From Paraflavitalea devenefica (GTDB taxonomy: Bacteria; Bacteroidota; Bacteroidia; Chitinophagales; Chitinophagaceae), in NCBI RefSeq assembly GCF_011759375.1, contig NZ_JAARML010000004.1:682001-746000 (forward strand): a DNA stretch of 64,000 nt. The letters are read 5' to 3'. The translations under genes were made by a program, and so were the position numbers. Numbering within the stretch: position 1 is the stretch's first letter; each line of letters starts with the position of its first letter. This document shows positions 9,143-18,268 of this stretch, piece after piece. A model generated the notes under the pieces. The model saw only the letters and a program-made list of their open reading frames with translations, had not been told where the DNA came from and did no database searches.

Positions 9143-9781
9143 TCAGGTCACCACCCAGGCCAGGCCCAACTGATCAAACAGGCGGGCCGTGACGGTCATA
9201 GGAACAACGGTATGTTTCCGGAACTCAAAAGGCATGATGATCCATTCGTTGGCGCCCGACACAACAGGGCCACAAAGCCGGATATGTTCCCTGAAATCAA
9301 CCATCCCATCCCCATACCACTTATAAATGGCCTCTTTGGCGCTCCATAGCAAGGTGGTCAGTTCCAGGTGTAGTTGCGACAGTGGCTCCCAATCCTGCAG
9401 GAAAAGCGCCTCCTCCTTATGTAGAAATTTCTCTGAAATACCCCGCAAACGGGGAGTCACCAGCTCAATATCCACCCCTACCCGGCGGGTACTACTCACG
9501 ATGGCAGCGGCAAAGTTGCCACAATGGGAAATGGAAAAGTGATAGCGCTCATTTTCCAGGAAAGGCTTGCGGGTATCGGCCACCAGTATTTCAGACAATG
9601 GGAAATCCCCGAATAAAGCAGGCAGCAGGTACCGGCCTGCCAGGTGCTGCAAACGCTTGTACGGGTGCGACACATCCCGCTTGAGCGGTACTTTCTCCAG
9701 GAAGAATGATTCCGGCTCTTCTATTCGCCAAATCCCCACTTTTGTATTGTCGTTAATATTATGTTGATAAAACAGCGCCAC
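9143..9781 (-). CDS. 4'-phosphopantetheinyl transferase (Sfp superfamily)
   Basis: The enzyme moves the 4'-phosphopantetheine arm of coenzyme A onto a serine of carrier proteins. Of 212 residues, the motif VGVDIELV gives the Mg-binding Asp104 and Glu106, and WSAKEAIYKWYG gives Glu150 and Lys154. His86 in SISHCG fits the CoA-binding region. The length suits a short Sfp/AcpT-type enzyme. No polyketide or peptide synthetase genes are in the window, so the partner could be the fatty-acid ACP. A TATATTTG -7 element lies 47 nt upstream of the start (see 9828). Confidence 0.88.
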   Translation of the reverse strand: MALFYQHNINDNTKVGIWRIEEPESFFLEKVPLKRDVSHPYKRLQHLAGRYLLPALFGDFPLSEILVADTRKPFLENERYHFSISHCGNFAAAIVSSTRRVGVDIELVTPRLRGISEKFLHKEEALFLQDWEPLSQLHLELTTLLWSAKEAIYKWYGDGMVDFREHIRLCGPVVSGANEWIIMPFEFRKHTVVPMTVTARLFDQLGLAWVVT

Positions 9782-9827
9782 TGTATAATTTTAGCATTTA
9801 CTTTCGCTTCCTGAGCTAAATTCACCT

Positions 9828-9835
9828 CAAATATA
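9828..9835 (-). promoter_or_regulatory. Candidate -7 element TANNTTTG for the phosphopantetheinyl transferase gene
   Basis: The minus strand reads TATATTTG, an exact match to the Bacteroidota -7 consensus, 47 nt before the ATG at 9781. No TTG -33 element was found at the usual spacing. Confidence 0.4.
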
Positions 9836-9850
9836 AAATAAGCATACCAC

Positions 9851-10387
9851 ATGATCTTGTCGGACAAGCGCATATTGGAAGAAATAGAGAAGGGAACCAT
9901 AAAGATAGAGCCTTACCAGCGAGAATGCCTTGGCAGTAATTCCTATGATGTGCACCTCGGCAAGGTACTGGCTACCTACCGGGAGCATATACTGGATGCC
10001 AAAAAACACAATACCATTGAGTCTTTCGAGATCCCCGAAGAAGGATTTGTATTATATCCCCATGTTTTTTACCTGGGTGTTACGATGGAATACACAGAAA
10101 CCCATGCCCATGTGCCTTTCCTGGAAGGAAAGTCCTCCACAGGCCGGTTGGGTATTGATATCCACGCCACTGCGGGAAAAGGGGATGTGGGCTTTTGTGG
10201 CAACTGGACGCTGGAGATCTCGGTAAAACAGCCGGTAAAGGTGTATGCAGGTATGCCGGTAGGTCAATTGATCTACTTCCCCGTAGAAGGGGAGATTGAG
10301 GTGAAATACAACCAGAAGCAAAATGCCAAATACAGCGGCCAGCCCAACAGGCCCGTGGAAAGCATGATGTGGAAGAATAAGTTTTAA
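9851..10387 (+). CDS. dcd: dCTP deaminase
   Basis: Dcd converts dCTP to dUTP and ammonia in the cytosol, feeding dTTP synthesis. The 178-residue length is typical. Conserved parts are present: MILSDKRIL at the start, EGKSSTGRLGI (Ser95/Ser96/Arg99) and GNWTLEIS with catalytic Glu122. The C-terminal KYSGQ segment that closes over the triphosphate is also there (near residue 157). The sequence cannot separate a mono-functional deaminase from the bifunctional dUTP-forming type with confidence. Its stop overlaps the convergent DUF3810 gene by 4 bp. Confidence 0.93.
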   Translation: MILSDKRILEEIEKGTIKIEPYQRECLGSNSYDVHLGKVLATYREHILDAKKHNTIESFEIPEEGFVLYPHVFYLGVTMEYTETHAHVPFLEGKSSTGRLGIDIHATAGKGDVGFCGNWTLEISVKQPVKVYAGMPVGQLIYFPVEGEIEVKYNQKQNAKYSGQPNRPVESMMWKNKF

Positions 10388-11463
10388 ATAGCTGCTGCCC
10401 CATACTTTTTATAGTAGGCAATGAGCCATGCTATCACTTCATTATAACTCAGCTTGCCGGACGGCTGTTCATTGGCTTTAAGGTATTGCGCATATAATTT
10501 ATCAATCACGGCTTCCACCGGGTTGCGATGGCGGCGCAGGAAGTCCCTCAGTTCCGCATAATCTTTCTGCACCCCTACCGGCAGGGCCAGGGTGAACTGC
10601 TTCGCCAGTATAGAATCCTGCCGGTACAGGTAATACCAGGAATAAGAATACAGGTCAAAATAAACAGAATAGCGGAAGGCGGGATCGGCAGAAGATTTGG
10701 CAGCCAGGTAACCGGCAAAGTTGGCTTCATTCTCTTTCGCATATCCCAACTGATGACCTATTTCATGACAGGTAGTAAAAGGCAGTACAAATACCGGCAT
10801 GGTGGTGTTGACCTGCGCTTCTCCTGAAAAGGGATTATAATACCCCGAAAACCCCAGGTAATTACCCAGGTAACTATACAAGGAAGGTTTTACTGACTGA
10901 AAAGAATAACTGATGCCTTTGTAATGCAGGTTAAGACTATCGTAGGCATTGACCGCGCCTTTAAACAAGGTACGTTTTTTATACAGGGCTTCCCGGTTGA
11001 GCCGCCCCGTTGAGTCCAGCGCATACAACCTCTCGGTAATCGTTTGTATAACGGCCACCAGGTCGTTCCTGGAATAAGGGTGCACCTGCAAGCCCATATC
11101 AGCCGCAATACCATGACGGTTATAGTTAAGTCCCCACAGGAGATTGAAGGAGATATAGACCCAGCAAAAGATAACTAACGCTAACCGGGCGCCCTTTGCC
11201 CAGTATTGGCGGTCGGCTTTCCTTCTGTATAAGCGTTTGATCAGGTCAATCAATTTGCGCAGGAGGAAGAGGATCGCTATACCGTAGAAAAGATCGCCGA
11301 TGCTGAAAGGTATCCAGCCGAAAAGGGCGCGCTGTACGGCCGAAGTAAAGCGATACAATCCATGGGTATAATACCGCTCTACCGCATTGGGGAAAAGGGA
11401 GAATAATTTGATGATGAATGCCACTGCCAATAATATAACCAGGGTCTTGTTTTTCTTCCACAT
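10384..11463 (-). CDS. DUF3810 membrane protein with zinc-metalloprotease motif
   Basis: This 359-residue protein begins with hydrophobic segments at about 8-25, 55-70 and 93-112, followed by a large soluble domain. HEIGH at residues 233-237 is a classic zincin motif, and Glu246 in the downstream ENEANFAGYL is a plausible third zinc ligand. DUF3810 proteins are widespread in Bacteroidota and Firmicutes and are predicted but not proven peptidases. The soluble domain is likely periplasmic and membrane-tethered. Substrate is unknown. It overlaps the 3' end of dcd by 4 bp on the opposite strand. Confidence 0.85.
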   Translation of the reverse strand: MWKKNKTLVILLAVAFIIKLFSLFPNAVERYYTHGLYRFTSAVQRALFGWIPFSIGDLFYGIAILFLLRKLIDLIKRLYRRKADRQYWAKGARLALVIFCWVYISFNLLWGLNYNRHGIAADMGLQVHPYSRNDLVAVIQTITERLYALDSTGRLNREALYKKRTLFKGAVNAYDSLNLHYKGISYSFQSVKPSLYSYLGNYLGFSGYYNPFSGEAQVNTTMPVFVLPFTTCHEIGHQLGYAKENEANFAGYLAAKSSADPAFRYSVYFDLYSYSWYYLYRQDSILAKQFTLALPVGVQKDYAELRDFLRRHRNPVEAVIDKLYAQYLKANEQPSGKLSYNEVIAWLIAYYKKYGAAAI

Positions 11464-11577
11464 AGCCTTTAAAAATAGTAAAATCTTTCCGGGTCGTTAA
11501 GACAAGTGCGTTAAACTTGTATAAACCTCCCCGGTTTCAGCGAAAAGCTTATTTTGTGCTATCTAAACGCTTGCATC

Positions 11578-13209
11578 ATGAATATGGAATTTAACAAGAA
11601 TGAAGATGTAATGAAACTATCCCTGAGTCAGTTGCGCCAGCGGTTTGACCAGGTGGCATTGGGAGGCGGCAAGAAGGCTATTGAGAAACAGCGCGAGAAG
11701 AATAAGCTTACTGCCCGTGAACGCATTGAATATTTACGCGACCAGGATAAACCTTTTACAGAGATAGGCGCTTTTGCAGGCTGGGAGATGTATGCCGATC
11801 AGGGCGGTTGCCCATCGGGCGGTACGGTAGCGGGCCTCGGCTATATCAGTGGCCGGCAGTGCGTTATTGTTGCCAATGATCAAACCGTGAAGGCAGGCGC
11901 CTGGTTTCCCATCACCGGCAAAAAAAACCTGCGCATGCAGGAGATCGCTATGGAGAACAACCTGCCGGTAGTGTACCTGGTAGACAGTGCAGGCGTTTTC
12001 CTGCCCATGCAGGATGAGATCTTTCCCGATAAAGAACATTTTGGACGCATTTTCCGCAATAATGCGCGCATGAGCGCCATGGGTATTCCACAAATAGCAG
12101 CCGTGATGGGTTCTTGTGTAGCCGGGGGCGCTTACCTGCCCATTATGAGCGATGAAACGCTGATGGTGGAAGGCAATGGCTCTATTTTCCTGGCTGGCCC
12201 CTACCTGGTAAAAGCCGCCATTGGAGAAGAGGTAGACAGTGAAACCCTCGGCGGCGCCGTAACCCATACCGCCATTAGCGGCATTGCCGATTATAAGTTT
12301 GATACCGAACAGGAATGCCTTGACCAGGTAAAGAAGATCATTGGCAAGCTGGGCCACCATAGCCAGGCAGCCGGCTTTGACCGCATAGCACCTGCTGAGC
12401 CGAAGAAACCGGCCACAGAGCTATATGGTATTATCCCATCAGATGCTACCCGGCCGTATGATATGCTGGATGTTATTGAACGGCTGGTAGACGATTCCGA
12501 ATTTGAACAATTCAAACAGGATTATGGCAAAACGATCCTGTGTGGTTATGCCCGGATTGACGGATGGGCAGTAGGCATTGTAGCCAACCAGCGTAAGATG
12601 GTGAAAAGCAAAAAAGGCGAGATGCAAATGGGAGGTGTGATCTATAATGACAGTTCGGATAAGGCAGCCCGGTTTATCATGAACTGCAATCAAAAGAAGA
12701 TACCGCTGGTATTTTTACAGGATGTAACCGGCTTTATGGTAGGCTCACGCAGTGAACAGGCCGGTATTATTAAAGATGGCGCCAAGATGGTGAATGCCGT
12801 AGCCAACTCTGTTGTGCCCAAGATCACGATTGTAGTAGGCAATTCTTATGGCGCCGGTAATTATGCCATGTGCGGAAAAGCCTATGATCCCCGGTTCATT
12901 TATGCCTGGCCGGGCGCCAAGATAGCAGTTATGGGAGGCGACCAGGCCGCTAAAACTTTATTACAGATACAGGTAGCCGGTATGAAAGCCAAAGGCAAGG
13001 AAGTATCAGCAGAAGAGGAACAACAATTACTGAACGCCATCAAAGGACGGTATGATCAGCAAACCACCCCTTATTATGCCGCTGCCCGTTTATGGGTAGA
13101 TGGTATTATTGATCCGCTGCAAACCCGTCGTGTTATTTCGGAAGGACTGACTGCTGCCAATCATCAACCCTATATGCCACCCTTTAATACAGGCGTGATA
13201 CAGGTGTAA
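11578..13209 (+). CDS. Acyl-CoA carboxylase beta (carboxyltransferase) subunit
   Basis: This protein is about 543 residues and belongs to the propionyl/methylmalonyl/methylcrotonyl-CoA carboxyltransferase family. It moves carboxyl from biotin to an acyl-CoA. It has two crotonase-fold halves: the N-half with GGCPSGGTVAGLG and GSCVAGGAYLPIMSDE, and the C-half with FLQDVTGFMVGSRSEQAGIIKDGAKM and GNSYGAGNYAMCGKAYDPRF. The length and C-half motifs lean toward methylcrotonyl-CoA or a broad acyl-CoA carboxylase. The biotin carboxylase partner is not in the window. The frame extends up to a TTG at 11554, but ATG 11578 is preferred because the following MEFNKNEDVMK looks like the family N-terminus; 11584 or 11611 are possible. 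Confidence 0.88.
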   Translation: MNMEFNKNEDVMKLSLSQLRQRFDQVALGGGKKAIEKQREKNKLTARERIEYLRDQDKPFTEIGAFAGWEMYADQGGCPSGGTVAGLGYISGRQCVIVANDQTVKAGAWFPITGKKNLRMQEIAMENNLPVVYLVDSAGVFLPMQDEIFPDKEHFGRIFRNNARMSAMGIPQIAAVMGSCVAGGAYLPIMSDETLMVEGNGSIFLAGPYLVKAAIGEEVDSETLGGAVTHTAISGIADYKFDTEQECLDQVKKIIGKLGHHSQAAGFDRIAPAEPKKPATELYGIIPSDATRPYDMLDVIERLVDDSEFEQFKQDYGKTILCGYARIDGWAVGIVANQRKMVKSKKGEMQMGGVIYNDSSDKAARFIMNCNQKKIPLVFLQDVTGFMVGSRSEQAGIIKDGAKMVNAVANSVVPKITIVVGNSYGAGNYAMCGKAYDPRFIYAWPGAKIAVMGGDQAAKTLLQIQVAGMKAKGKEVSAEEEQQLLNAIKGRYDQQTTPYYAAARLWVDGIIDPLQTRRVISEGLTAANHQPYMPPFNTGVIQV

Positions 13210-13347
13210 GAAGCCATATCCACACTACCCACTCTCCATGAGTGTTTGCGCTCATTCTAACCCCATTTAGTAACCGGCCTTACACACTTTAGGAAAAGAT
13301 ATCATAATTGCAACAGGTGGCTAAGTAGTTTTTGAGATTTTATCAAA

Positions 13348-13374
13348 AAATGATTATTTTCACTGTAATCATTT
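13348..13374 (+). promoter_or_regulatory. Inverted repeat in the leader of the anchor-J lipoprotein gene
   Basis: Perfect 9-bp arms (AAATGATTA at 13348-13356 and its complement at 13366-13374) with a 9-nt spacer lie 17 nt upstream of the ATG. It could be an operator or an mRNA hairpin; no U-tract follows. Confidence 0.35.
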
Positions 13375-13390
13375 ACCAAACTATCTGTTC

Positions 13391-14188
13391 ATGAGAAAAT
13401 TTACCCTGACCAGGATCATTCTGTTCATGTGTGTCATTGTTACAGGAGTAACTGCCTGTAAAAAAGATGATCCGGCAACCCTTATCCCTCCCCCACTACC
13501 AGACCAATCATTTGTAGAAGAATTTGATACGGTGGCCAGTGCTTATCACCGTGGCTGGATGCCCATTAATAACAGCAGTCCCCGGGGCTACAGTTTATGG
13601 TCACAGGGAGGCGGACCGCAACCTTACTTTGCCCCCTATTCTTCAAAAGGTTCCTATGCGGGCTTTATTGCCTGTGATGCATTGGTTACTGAAGCGGATG
13701 CTGCGGTGGCCAGTAACTGGCTTATCTCCCCGCCTGTATGGATGAAGAACGGCGATAAAATTGTGTTCTACACCCGCGCGGTCCTGTTCCTCGATGGCTC
13801 TTTCTCCCAGGACTATGGCAATAACCTCGAAGTTTGTATTAATCGTAAGAATGATGGCACCAATGTAGGGGCAGCAGTGGATCCCCGCTCACCGGGTTTT
13901 GACTATGCTGCCGACAGGGGCGATTTTGAGTTGATACACTCTATTAATCCTCCTACTTACAGCAATGCCGACGACTGGTTTTATTACCGCATCTCTACCG
14001 ACGATCCGGCGGCCTATGATCCGAAAGCCTACCCTGCCAACTGGACAAGGTTTGAGATCACACTGGCTGGCTTCAGCAAGCCACACAAGGGACGGTTTGC
14101 CTTCCGCTACTATACCCTTGATGCCGGCTATACCGGCAATGGCAGTGCTGTAGGCATTGACAGTGTAGCGTTTGTAAGTAAACAATAA
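13391..14188 (+). CDS. Choice-of-anchor J-type lipoprotein, first copy
   Basis: This 265-residue lipoprotein has a signal peptide with Cys23 (GVTACKK) as the probable lipidation site. The body looks like the 'cleaved adhesin/choice-of-anchor J' beta-sandwich: an early ESFDT-type motif (VEEFDTVASAYHRGWMPIN), then SNWLISPPVWMKNGDKIVFYTR, and near the end GRFAFRYYTLD and GIDSVAFVS. Such domains bind carbohydrates or decorate surface proteins. A shorter paralogue follows 26 nt downstream, so the two are probably co-transcribed. The ligand is unknown. Confidence 0.78.
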   Translation: MRKFTLTRIILFMCVIVTGVTACKKDDPATLIPPPLPDQSFVEEFDTVASAYHRGWMPINNSSPRGYSLWSQGGGPQPYFAPYSSKGSYAGFIACDALVTEADAAVASNWLISPPVWMKNGDKIVFYTRAVLFLDGSFSQDYGNNLEVCINRKNDGTNVGAAVDPRSPGFDYAADRGDFELIHSINPPTYSNADDWFYYRISTDDPAAYDPKAYPANWTRFEITLAGFSKPHKGRFAFRYYTLDAGYTGNGSAVGIDSVAFVSKQ

Positions 14189-14214
14189 TTCCCGCGCTCC
14201 AAAAAAACATTCTT

Positions 14215-14922
14215 ATGAATAAGCAATTATTCCTTTCCTTAACAGGGCTGTCAGCACTCGTACTGCTGGTCATTTCCTGCGAAAAAGATTTTAAAGCAGA
14301 AGAAAAACAGGCCCCGCCGCCCGTTGTTTCCAAATCATATAAAGAATCCTTTGATACGGTAGGCAATCTTACCAAAAAAGGATGGCTGATCGTTAATAAC
14401 AGTGAGCCGCTAGGGCCTATCGGATGGCGGCAGGGACGCTATGAGCTGGGCGGCAAACTGGGCGATGAAATCGTAGGATTCCCGGCCTATTACGGCGTTT
14501 ACAGCCAGAATGAATATGCGAGCGTGGACATGAACTGCGGACAGGGAGCGGCCATCCTCAGCGCCTGGCTGATCACCCCACCCACAGACATGAAGAATGG
14601 TGATGAAATTATTTTTTACAGCCGTACCAAAGGAGATTATGCAGACCGCATGCAGGTATGGCTGAACAAAACCACCAGCAATCCCAACCCGGGCAAGGGA
14701 GCTATGACCACCGGCGATTTCACCGTGAAGCTGCTGGACATTAACGAAAGCATGGGAGCCGATTATCCCGTTGAATGGACAAAATATACGCTTACGCTGA
14801 GTGGTATTTCCGGCACAGTAAAAGGCCGTATCGCGTTTCGTTATTATGTAGAGGACGGCGGCCCCGGTGGCTCTTTTGGCGACCAGGTCGGTGTTGATGA
14901 ATTTGAATTTGTAAGCAAATAA
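14215..14922 (+). CDS. Choice-of-anchor J-type lipoprotein, second copy
   Basis: This 235-residue paralogue of the preceding gene has Cys22 (LVISCEKD) as the likely lipidation site. It repeats the same landmarks: KESFDTVGNLTKKGWLIVNNS, AWLITPPTDMKNGDEIIFYSR, GRIAFRYYVEDGG and GVDEFEFVSK. The pair differ in the central region, so this is an old tandem duplication. A strong hairpin terminator at 14948 ends the transcript 26 nt after the stop. Confidence 0.78.
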   Translation: MNKQLFLSLTGLSALVLLVISCEKDFKAEEKQAPPPVVSKSYKESFDTVGNLTKKGWLIVNNSEPLGPIGWRQGRYELGGKLGDEIVGFPAYYGVYSQNEYASVDMNCGQGAAILSAWLITPPTDMKNGDEIIFYSRTKGDYADRMQVWLNKTTSNPNPGKGAMTTGDFTVKLLDINESMGADYPVEWTKYTLTLSGISGTVKGRIAFRYYVEDGGPGGSFGDQVGVDEFEFVSK

Positions 14923-14947
14923 ATACAACTTACTTTTTGCTATTGCG

Positions 14948-14981
14948 ATCGTTCCCGCCAATAACGGGAACGATTTTTTTT
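14948..14981 (+). terminator. Rho-independent terminator after the lipoprotein pair
   Basis: A perfect 10-bp stem (ATCGTTCCCG at 14948-14957 with its complement at 14965-14974) has a 7-nt loop and is followed by a run of T's. It lies 26 nt after the stop of the second lipoprotein. Confidence 0.9.
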
Positions 14982-15027
14982 ATTGTTCATTTTTGCCGAT
15001 CATTGTCCCTATGTTACCAGCCTTATA

Positions 15028-15765
15028 ATGCGTGTATTACTATTCATATCCGCTTTGTTCATCGGGCTATGGCCTGCCCTTACCGGCTGCCAGGGCACGG
15101 AAGAAACTGCCGCCCATCCCCCCGATGAGGTAGCAATGGAAATACAGCAGATGAAGAAAGCCAATGATTCGATGATACAGGATGCCCGAAGGGTCATTCA
15201 GCCTGGCGACCTGGTACTCCGCACCGGCACCGATTATGCCAGTGAGCAGGTGAAAGCATTATCAAAGCAGGACCGCACCTATTCGCACGGAGGCATTGCG
15301 GTTGTTGACAGCGGCAAAATATTCATTTATCATGTAGAACCGGATAATCACCATGTACATGATAAGGTACGGAAGGAGTTGCTGGACAGCTTTTGCAATC
15401 CGGCCAAAAACCTGGGCTTTGCGGTAGCACGGTATACCCTTGCTGATGAACAGAAAACAAAGCTCCTGGCTTATATGGACAAGCAATACCGGCAGCAGGT
15501 GGTTTTTGATATGCATTTTGACCTGAAAACAGATGATAAACTGTATTGCTCTGAGATGATCAAAAAGGGACTGGCGCAAGCTACCGGCAACCACATCGTG
15601 GTGGCAACTGATCGCATCACAGACCGTAATAAGTTTAAACTGATCAAACGATATTTCAAGTTAACCGAAAAGCAGATTGTGACGCATGACCTTGTTCCCA
15701 TTGACCACCTCTACCTGAACCCATGGTGCACTGTTTTAAAACGATACCCTTTTCAAACGCTTTAA
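15028..15765 (+). CDS. YiiX/YebB-type permuted papain-fold lipoprotein
   Basis: From ATG 15028 the protein is 245 residues with a lipobox (PALTGCQG, Cys21). The reading frame is open further upstream, but the signal peptide fixes this start. Family landmarks of the permuted NlpC/P60-like hydrolases are in the expected order: QPGDLVLRTG at about 58-67, SHGGIAVV with His87, and YCSEMIKKGL with Cys174. Relatives are amidases or peptidases acting on cell-wall peptides or lipids; the substrate is not known. RNase HI follows 12 nt downstream and may be translated from the same message. Confidence 0.85.
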   Translation: MRVLLFISALFIGLWPALTGCQGTEETAAHPPDEVAMEIQQMKKANDSMIQDARRVIQPGDLVLRTGTDYASEQVKALSKQDRTYSHGGIAVVDSGKIFIYHVEPDNHHVHDKVRKELLDSFCNPAKNLGFAVARYTLADEQKTKLLAYMDKQYRQQVVFDMHFDLKTDDKLYCSEMIKKGLAQATGNHIVVATDRITDRNKFKLIKRYFKLTEKQIVTHDLVPIDHLYLNPWCTVLKRYPFQTL

Positions 15766-15777
15766 TCCATTTCCATT

Positions 15778-16248
15778 TTGACGAATAATAAAGAACTGAT
15801 TGTTTATACCGATGGCTCTTCCCGTGGGAATCCCGGTCCCGGCGGCTATGGCGCTATTTTAATGTATGGCGGTAAAAGCAAGGAACTGTCTGCCGGTTAT
15901 CGCCGTACTACCAATAACCGTATGGAATTGCTGGCCGTAATAGCTGCCCTGGAAGCATTGAACCGGGAAAGCTTAACGATCACGATCTATTCCGACAGCC
16001 AGTATGTGGTAAAAGCCGTAAAAGAAGGCTGGCTGAAGAAATGGATCGCTACCAACTTCAGCGGCGGCAAGAAAAATAAGGACCTCTGGCTGCGCTACCA
16101 TGCACTATCACAAAAGCACAATATCCGTTTTGTGTGGGTGAAAGGACATGCGGAGAATGTATACAATAACCGCTGTGATGTGCTGGCCACTACAGCAGCA
16201 GATGGGAAGCACCTGTTGATAGATCAGGGATATGAAGCGGAAGGGTGA
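15778..16248 (+). CDS. rnhA: Ribonuclease HI
   Basis: The enzyme cuts the RNA strand of RNA-DNA hybrids. In 156 residues all metal-binding acids are visible: Asp12 (YTDGSSRGNPG), Glu51 (TTNNRMEL), Asp74 (IYSDSQYV) and Asp135 (NNRCDVLA), with the flexible-loop His125 (VKGHAEN). The start appears to be TTG at 15778: the conserved beta strand KELIVYTDG begins four codons later and no ATG is available. It lies 12 nt after the YiiX-like gene. Confidence 0.93.
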   Translation: MTNNKELIVYTDGSSRGNPGPGGYGAILMYGGKSKELSAGYRRTTNNRMELLAVIAALEALNRESLTITIYSDSQYVVKAVKEGWLKKWIATNFSGGKKNKDLWLRYHALSQKHNIRFVWVKGHAENVYNNRCDVLATTAADGKHLLIDQGYEAEG

Positions 16249-16253
16249 GGAGG

Positions 16254-16274
16254 AGCGGTTAGCTTTTAGCGGTT
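16254..16274. repeat. Short 7-bp-period array after rnhA
   Basis: Three heptamer units at 16254, 16261 and 16268, the outer two being AGCGGTT, lie six nt after the rnhA stop. This is the weakest member of the 7-bp class. Confidence 0.45.
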
Positions 16275-16313
16275 GACAAGTTGATCGCAGACACAAAAGA
16301 TAATATTCATAAG

Positions 16314-16350
16314 AAAGCCCGGCATCCATTGGTGAATGCCGGGCTTTTGT
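16314..16350. terminator. Bidirectional terminator between rnhA and the DUF6580 gene
   Basis: A perfect 12-bp stem (AAAGCCCGGCAT at 16314-16325 with its complement at 16336-16347) encloses a 10-nt loop. A-rich and T-rich flanks suit termination from both convergent genes. Confidence 0.9.
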
Positions 16351-16370
16351 ATGTTAAACAGTTTAAATAA

Positions 16371-16955
16371 TTAATCTGCGAAGGCTGCTGTGGCAGGCGC
16401 CTTGTGTTTTACCGGCCTGCTCCTGTTCACAAAATAATATACGCCAAAGAAGATAGCGCTGAAGAAGAAGGTGCCTATAACAGATCCCTTGAAGAAAGGA
16501 AGGGCACCGGTAAAACAGGCAACCAATCCATCCCAGGTTAAGGGATAAAGGTCTACCCCTACACCCAGCCATACCATCAGGTTGGACACTATGAAAAAGT
16601 AAGTGGGTGCTATGAGCGATCCCAATACAATATTCTTAATGTTTACCTTTTGCAAGGCAATACCTACCAGGGTAACAGATGCCATGATGAGGTAATTCAC
16701 CAATTGGCCATCATAGAATCCCCTGATGGGTGTCAGCCCTTTGGTGTACAGTATTTCATAAATAACGTCAGAAATAAAGAGCGAAAAGAGTGGCAAGGCA
16801 AAAGCCCATGCCTTGTTGCGGATGGCCAGGCCACCAAATAAAGCCATGGCAATTTGTGGCGCAAACCCCAGCATACGGTTGTCAAAAGCACGGTACACCG
16901 AAGCCGCCGCAATGAGCACGATACAATAAATGACAGTTGATCTGTTAAGTTTCAT
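16371..16955 (-). CDS. DUF6580-type membrane protein (putative transporter S-component-like)
   Basis: This 194-residue integral membrane protein has about six hydrophobic segments. It shares with the DUF6580 family the N-terminal RAFDNRMLGFAPQIAMALFGG and a conserved SDVIYE after the third segment. The layout is reminiscent of ECF-type transporter S components such as vitamin uptake modules, but no energising genes are nearby and the substrate is unknown. The gene stands alone between the terminator at 16314 and manA. Confidence 0.75.
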   Translation of the reverse strand: MKLNRSTVIYCIVLIAAASVYRAFDNRMLGFAPQIAMALFGGLAIRNKAWAFALPLFSLFISDVIYEILYTKGLTPIRGFYDGQLVNYLIMASVTLVGIALQKVNIKNIVLGSLIAPTYFFIVSNLMVWLGVGVDLYPLTWDGLVACFTGALPFFKGSVIGTFFFSAIFFGVYYFVNRSRPVKHKAPATAAFAD

Positions 16956-17009
16956 ACGCGAAATTAATAATGCAAAATTAGCTTATTTTTCTCAAAGGTG
17001 GTAGCCTAC

Positions 17010-18230
17010 TTACGCAGGCACTGTAGCCGTGAAAATGACGGTATTGTCCGTGCTTTTAAACTGCACGCCGGTTCCCGCTTTGGCCAGCATGGCCTCTCCT
17101 TTTTTGAGGGGCAGGTGCTCACTGCCCGCTGTAGCTTCTGCGCTGCCCTGGTACACAAAATAGATATCGGCTGTGGTGGCTGTTACCGTGGTTTGTTCGC
17201 CCGCTTTCAGGGATATCCGGTGCAGTTCAAAATCATTGACCGGTGTAGGGAATATCTCCTCTCCTTTTGCTTTGCCGGGTACGCCCGTAATAACCTGGGG
17301 CACCACCGGCTCAAACCGCACATGCTTCATCAGCTCACTGACGTCAATATGCTTATTGGTCAATCCGCCCCGCAATACGTTGTCCGAATTGGCCATGATC
17401 TCCATATTCTGCCCTTCGAGGTAAGCATGCAGGATACCCGCGTCCTGGAAAATGGCTTCACCGGGATGCAGGTTTACTACGTTGAACAGGTAGATGGAAA
17501 AAATACCACGGTCTGTTCTACCCGGCTCACAAAAAGTGTTGAAGGCGCGGGCTGCCCAGAAATCTTCCTGCTCTTTTTTCAACGCTCCTTTTTCATACAG
17601 GGGCAGGATGCGATCCAGCAAAGGCTGCAGGTGATCATTAACGGCCTGCTGGTCCATTTCCATCACCGTCTTATACAGGGCGGCATAGTTACCTTCGCCA
17701 AAAACAGGCAGCAGGAATTGCAATTCCGGTGTTTGCTGCAATACCTGTTTGAGCTGGTGGGCCGGTTTAAATCCATGCAATAGCCAGAAATCGCTGAGCG
17801 CCAGCATCAGTTCGGGCTTGTGGTTGTCGTCCTTATAATTCCTGTTGGGTGCTGTAAGGGCCACTCCCTGTTTATTTTCTGCCGCAAAGGCTTCCACCGC
17901 CGCCGTTTTCTCAGGATGCACCTGGATAGACAGCATATCTTTTACGTCCAGCACCTTGAACAGGTACGGGAGCCTGCCAAAACGGTCATTCACTGTTTTC
18001 CCCAATATCGTGACAGGGTCCTGCGCCACCAAGGCATTTAATGGCTGTTTCTGGCCATTGGCAGTGATGATATCCGCAGGCGCATTATCATGGGCGCCCA
18101 TCCAGTATTCAGCCGCTGGTTTATTATCCGGATTACCCTGTTGCAACAAAGCAGGGATAAATTGTGATCCTCCCCATGCATACGGTTGAACCTTTCCCTG
18201 AAGCTTACTTATTTTTGTACTATTGTCCAT
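17010..18230 (-). CDS. manA: Mannose-6-phosphate isomerase, class I
   Basis: ManA interconverts mannose-6-phosphate and fructose-6-phosphate using zinc. The 406-residue protein shows PYAWGGSQFIP near the N-terminus, PAAEYWMGAHDNAP, then the metal-site segments LSIQVHPEK and NHKPELMLAL, and a C-terminal cupin-like jelly roll. The frame can be read from a GTG at 18248, but ATG 18230 (MDNSTKISKLQG) is preferred. The divergent yraN gene starts 39 bp away. A near-consensus -7 element (TATTATTG, minus strand, 18248-18255) overlaps this short spacer. Confidence 0.9.
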   Translation of the reverse strand: MDNSTKISKLQGKVQPYAWGGSQFIPALLQQGNPDNKPAAEYWMGAHDNAPADIITANGQKQPLNALVAQDPVTILGKTVNDRFGRLPYLFKVLDVKDMLSIQVHPEKTAAVEAFAAENKQGVALTAPNRNYKDDNHKPELMLALSDFWLLHGFKPAHQLKQVLQQTPELQFLLPVFGEGNYAALYKTVMEMDQQAVNDHLQPLLDRILPLYEKGALKKEQEDFWAARAFNTFCEPGRTDRGIFSIYLFNVVNLHPGEAIFQDAGILHAYLEGQNMEIMANSDNVLRGGLTNKHIDVSELMKHVRFEPVVPQVITGVPGKAKGEEIFPTPVNDFELHRISLKAGEQTTVTATTADIYFVYQGSAEATAGSEHLPLKKGEAMLAKAGTGVQFKSTDNTVIFTATVPA

Positions 18231-18268
18231 AATCCTGTTTAAGGGCACAATAATACAAAAAGCTTGTC

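Noticed and set aside
11554-11577. TTG start for the acyl-CoA carboxylase subunit
   Set aside because: ATG codons follow at 11578 and 11584, and the conserved-looking N-terminus begins there.
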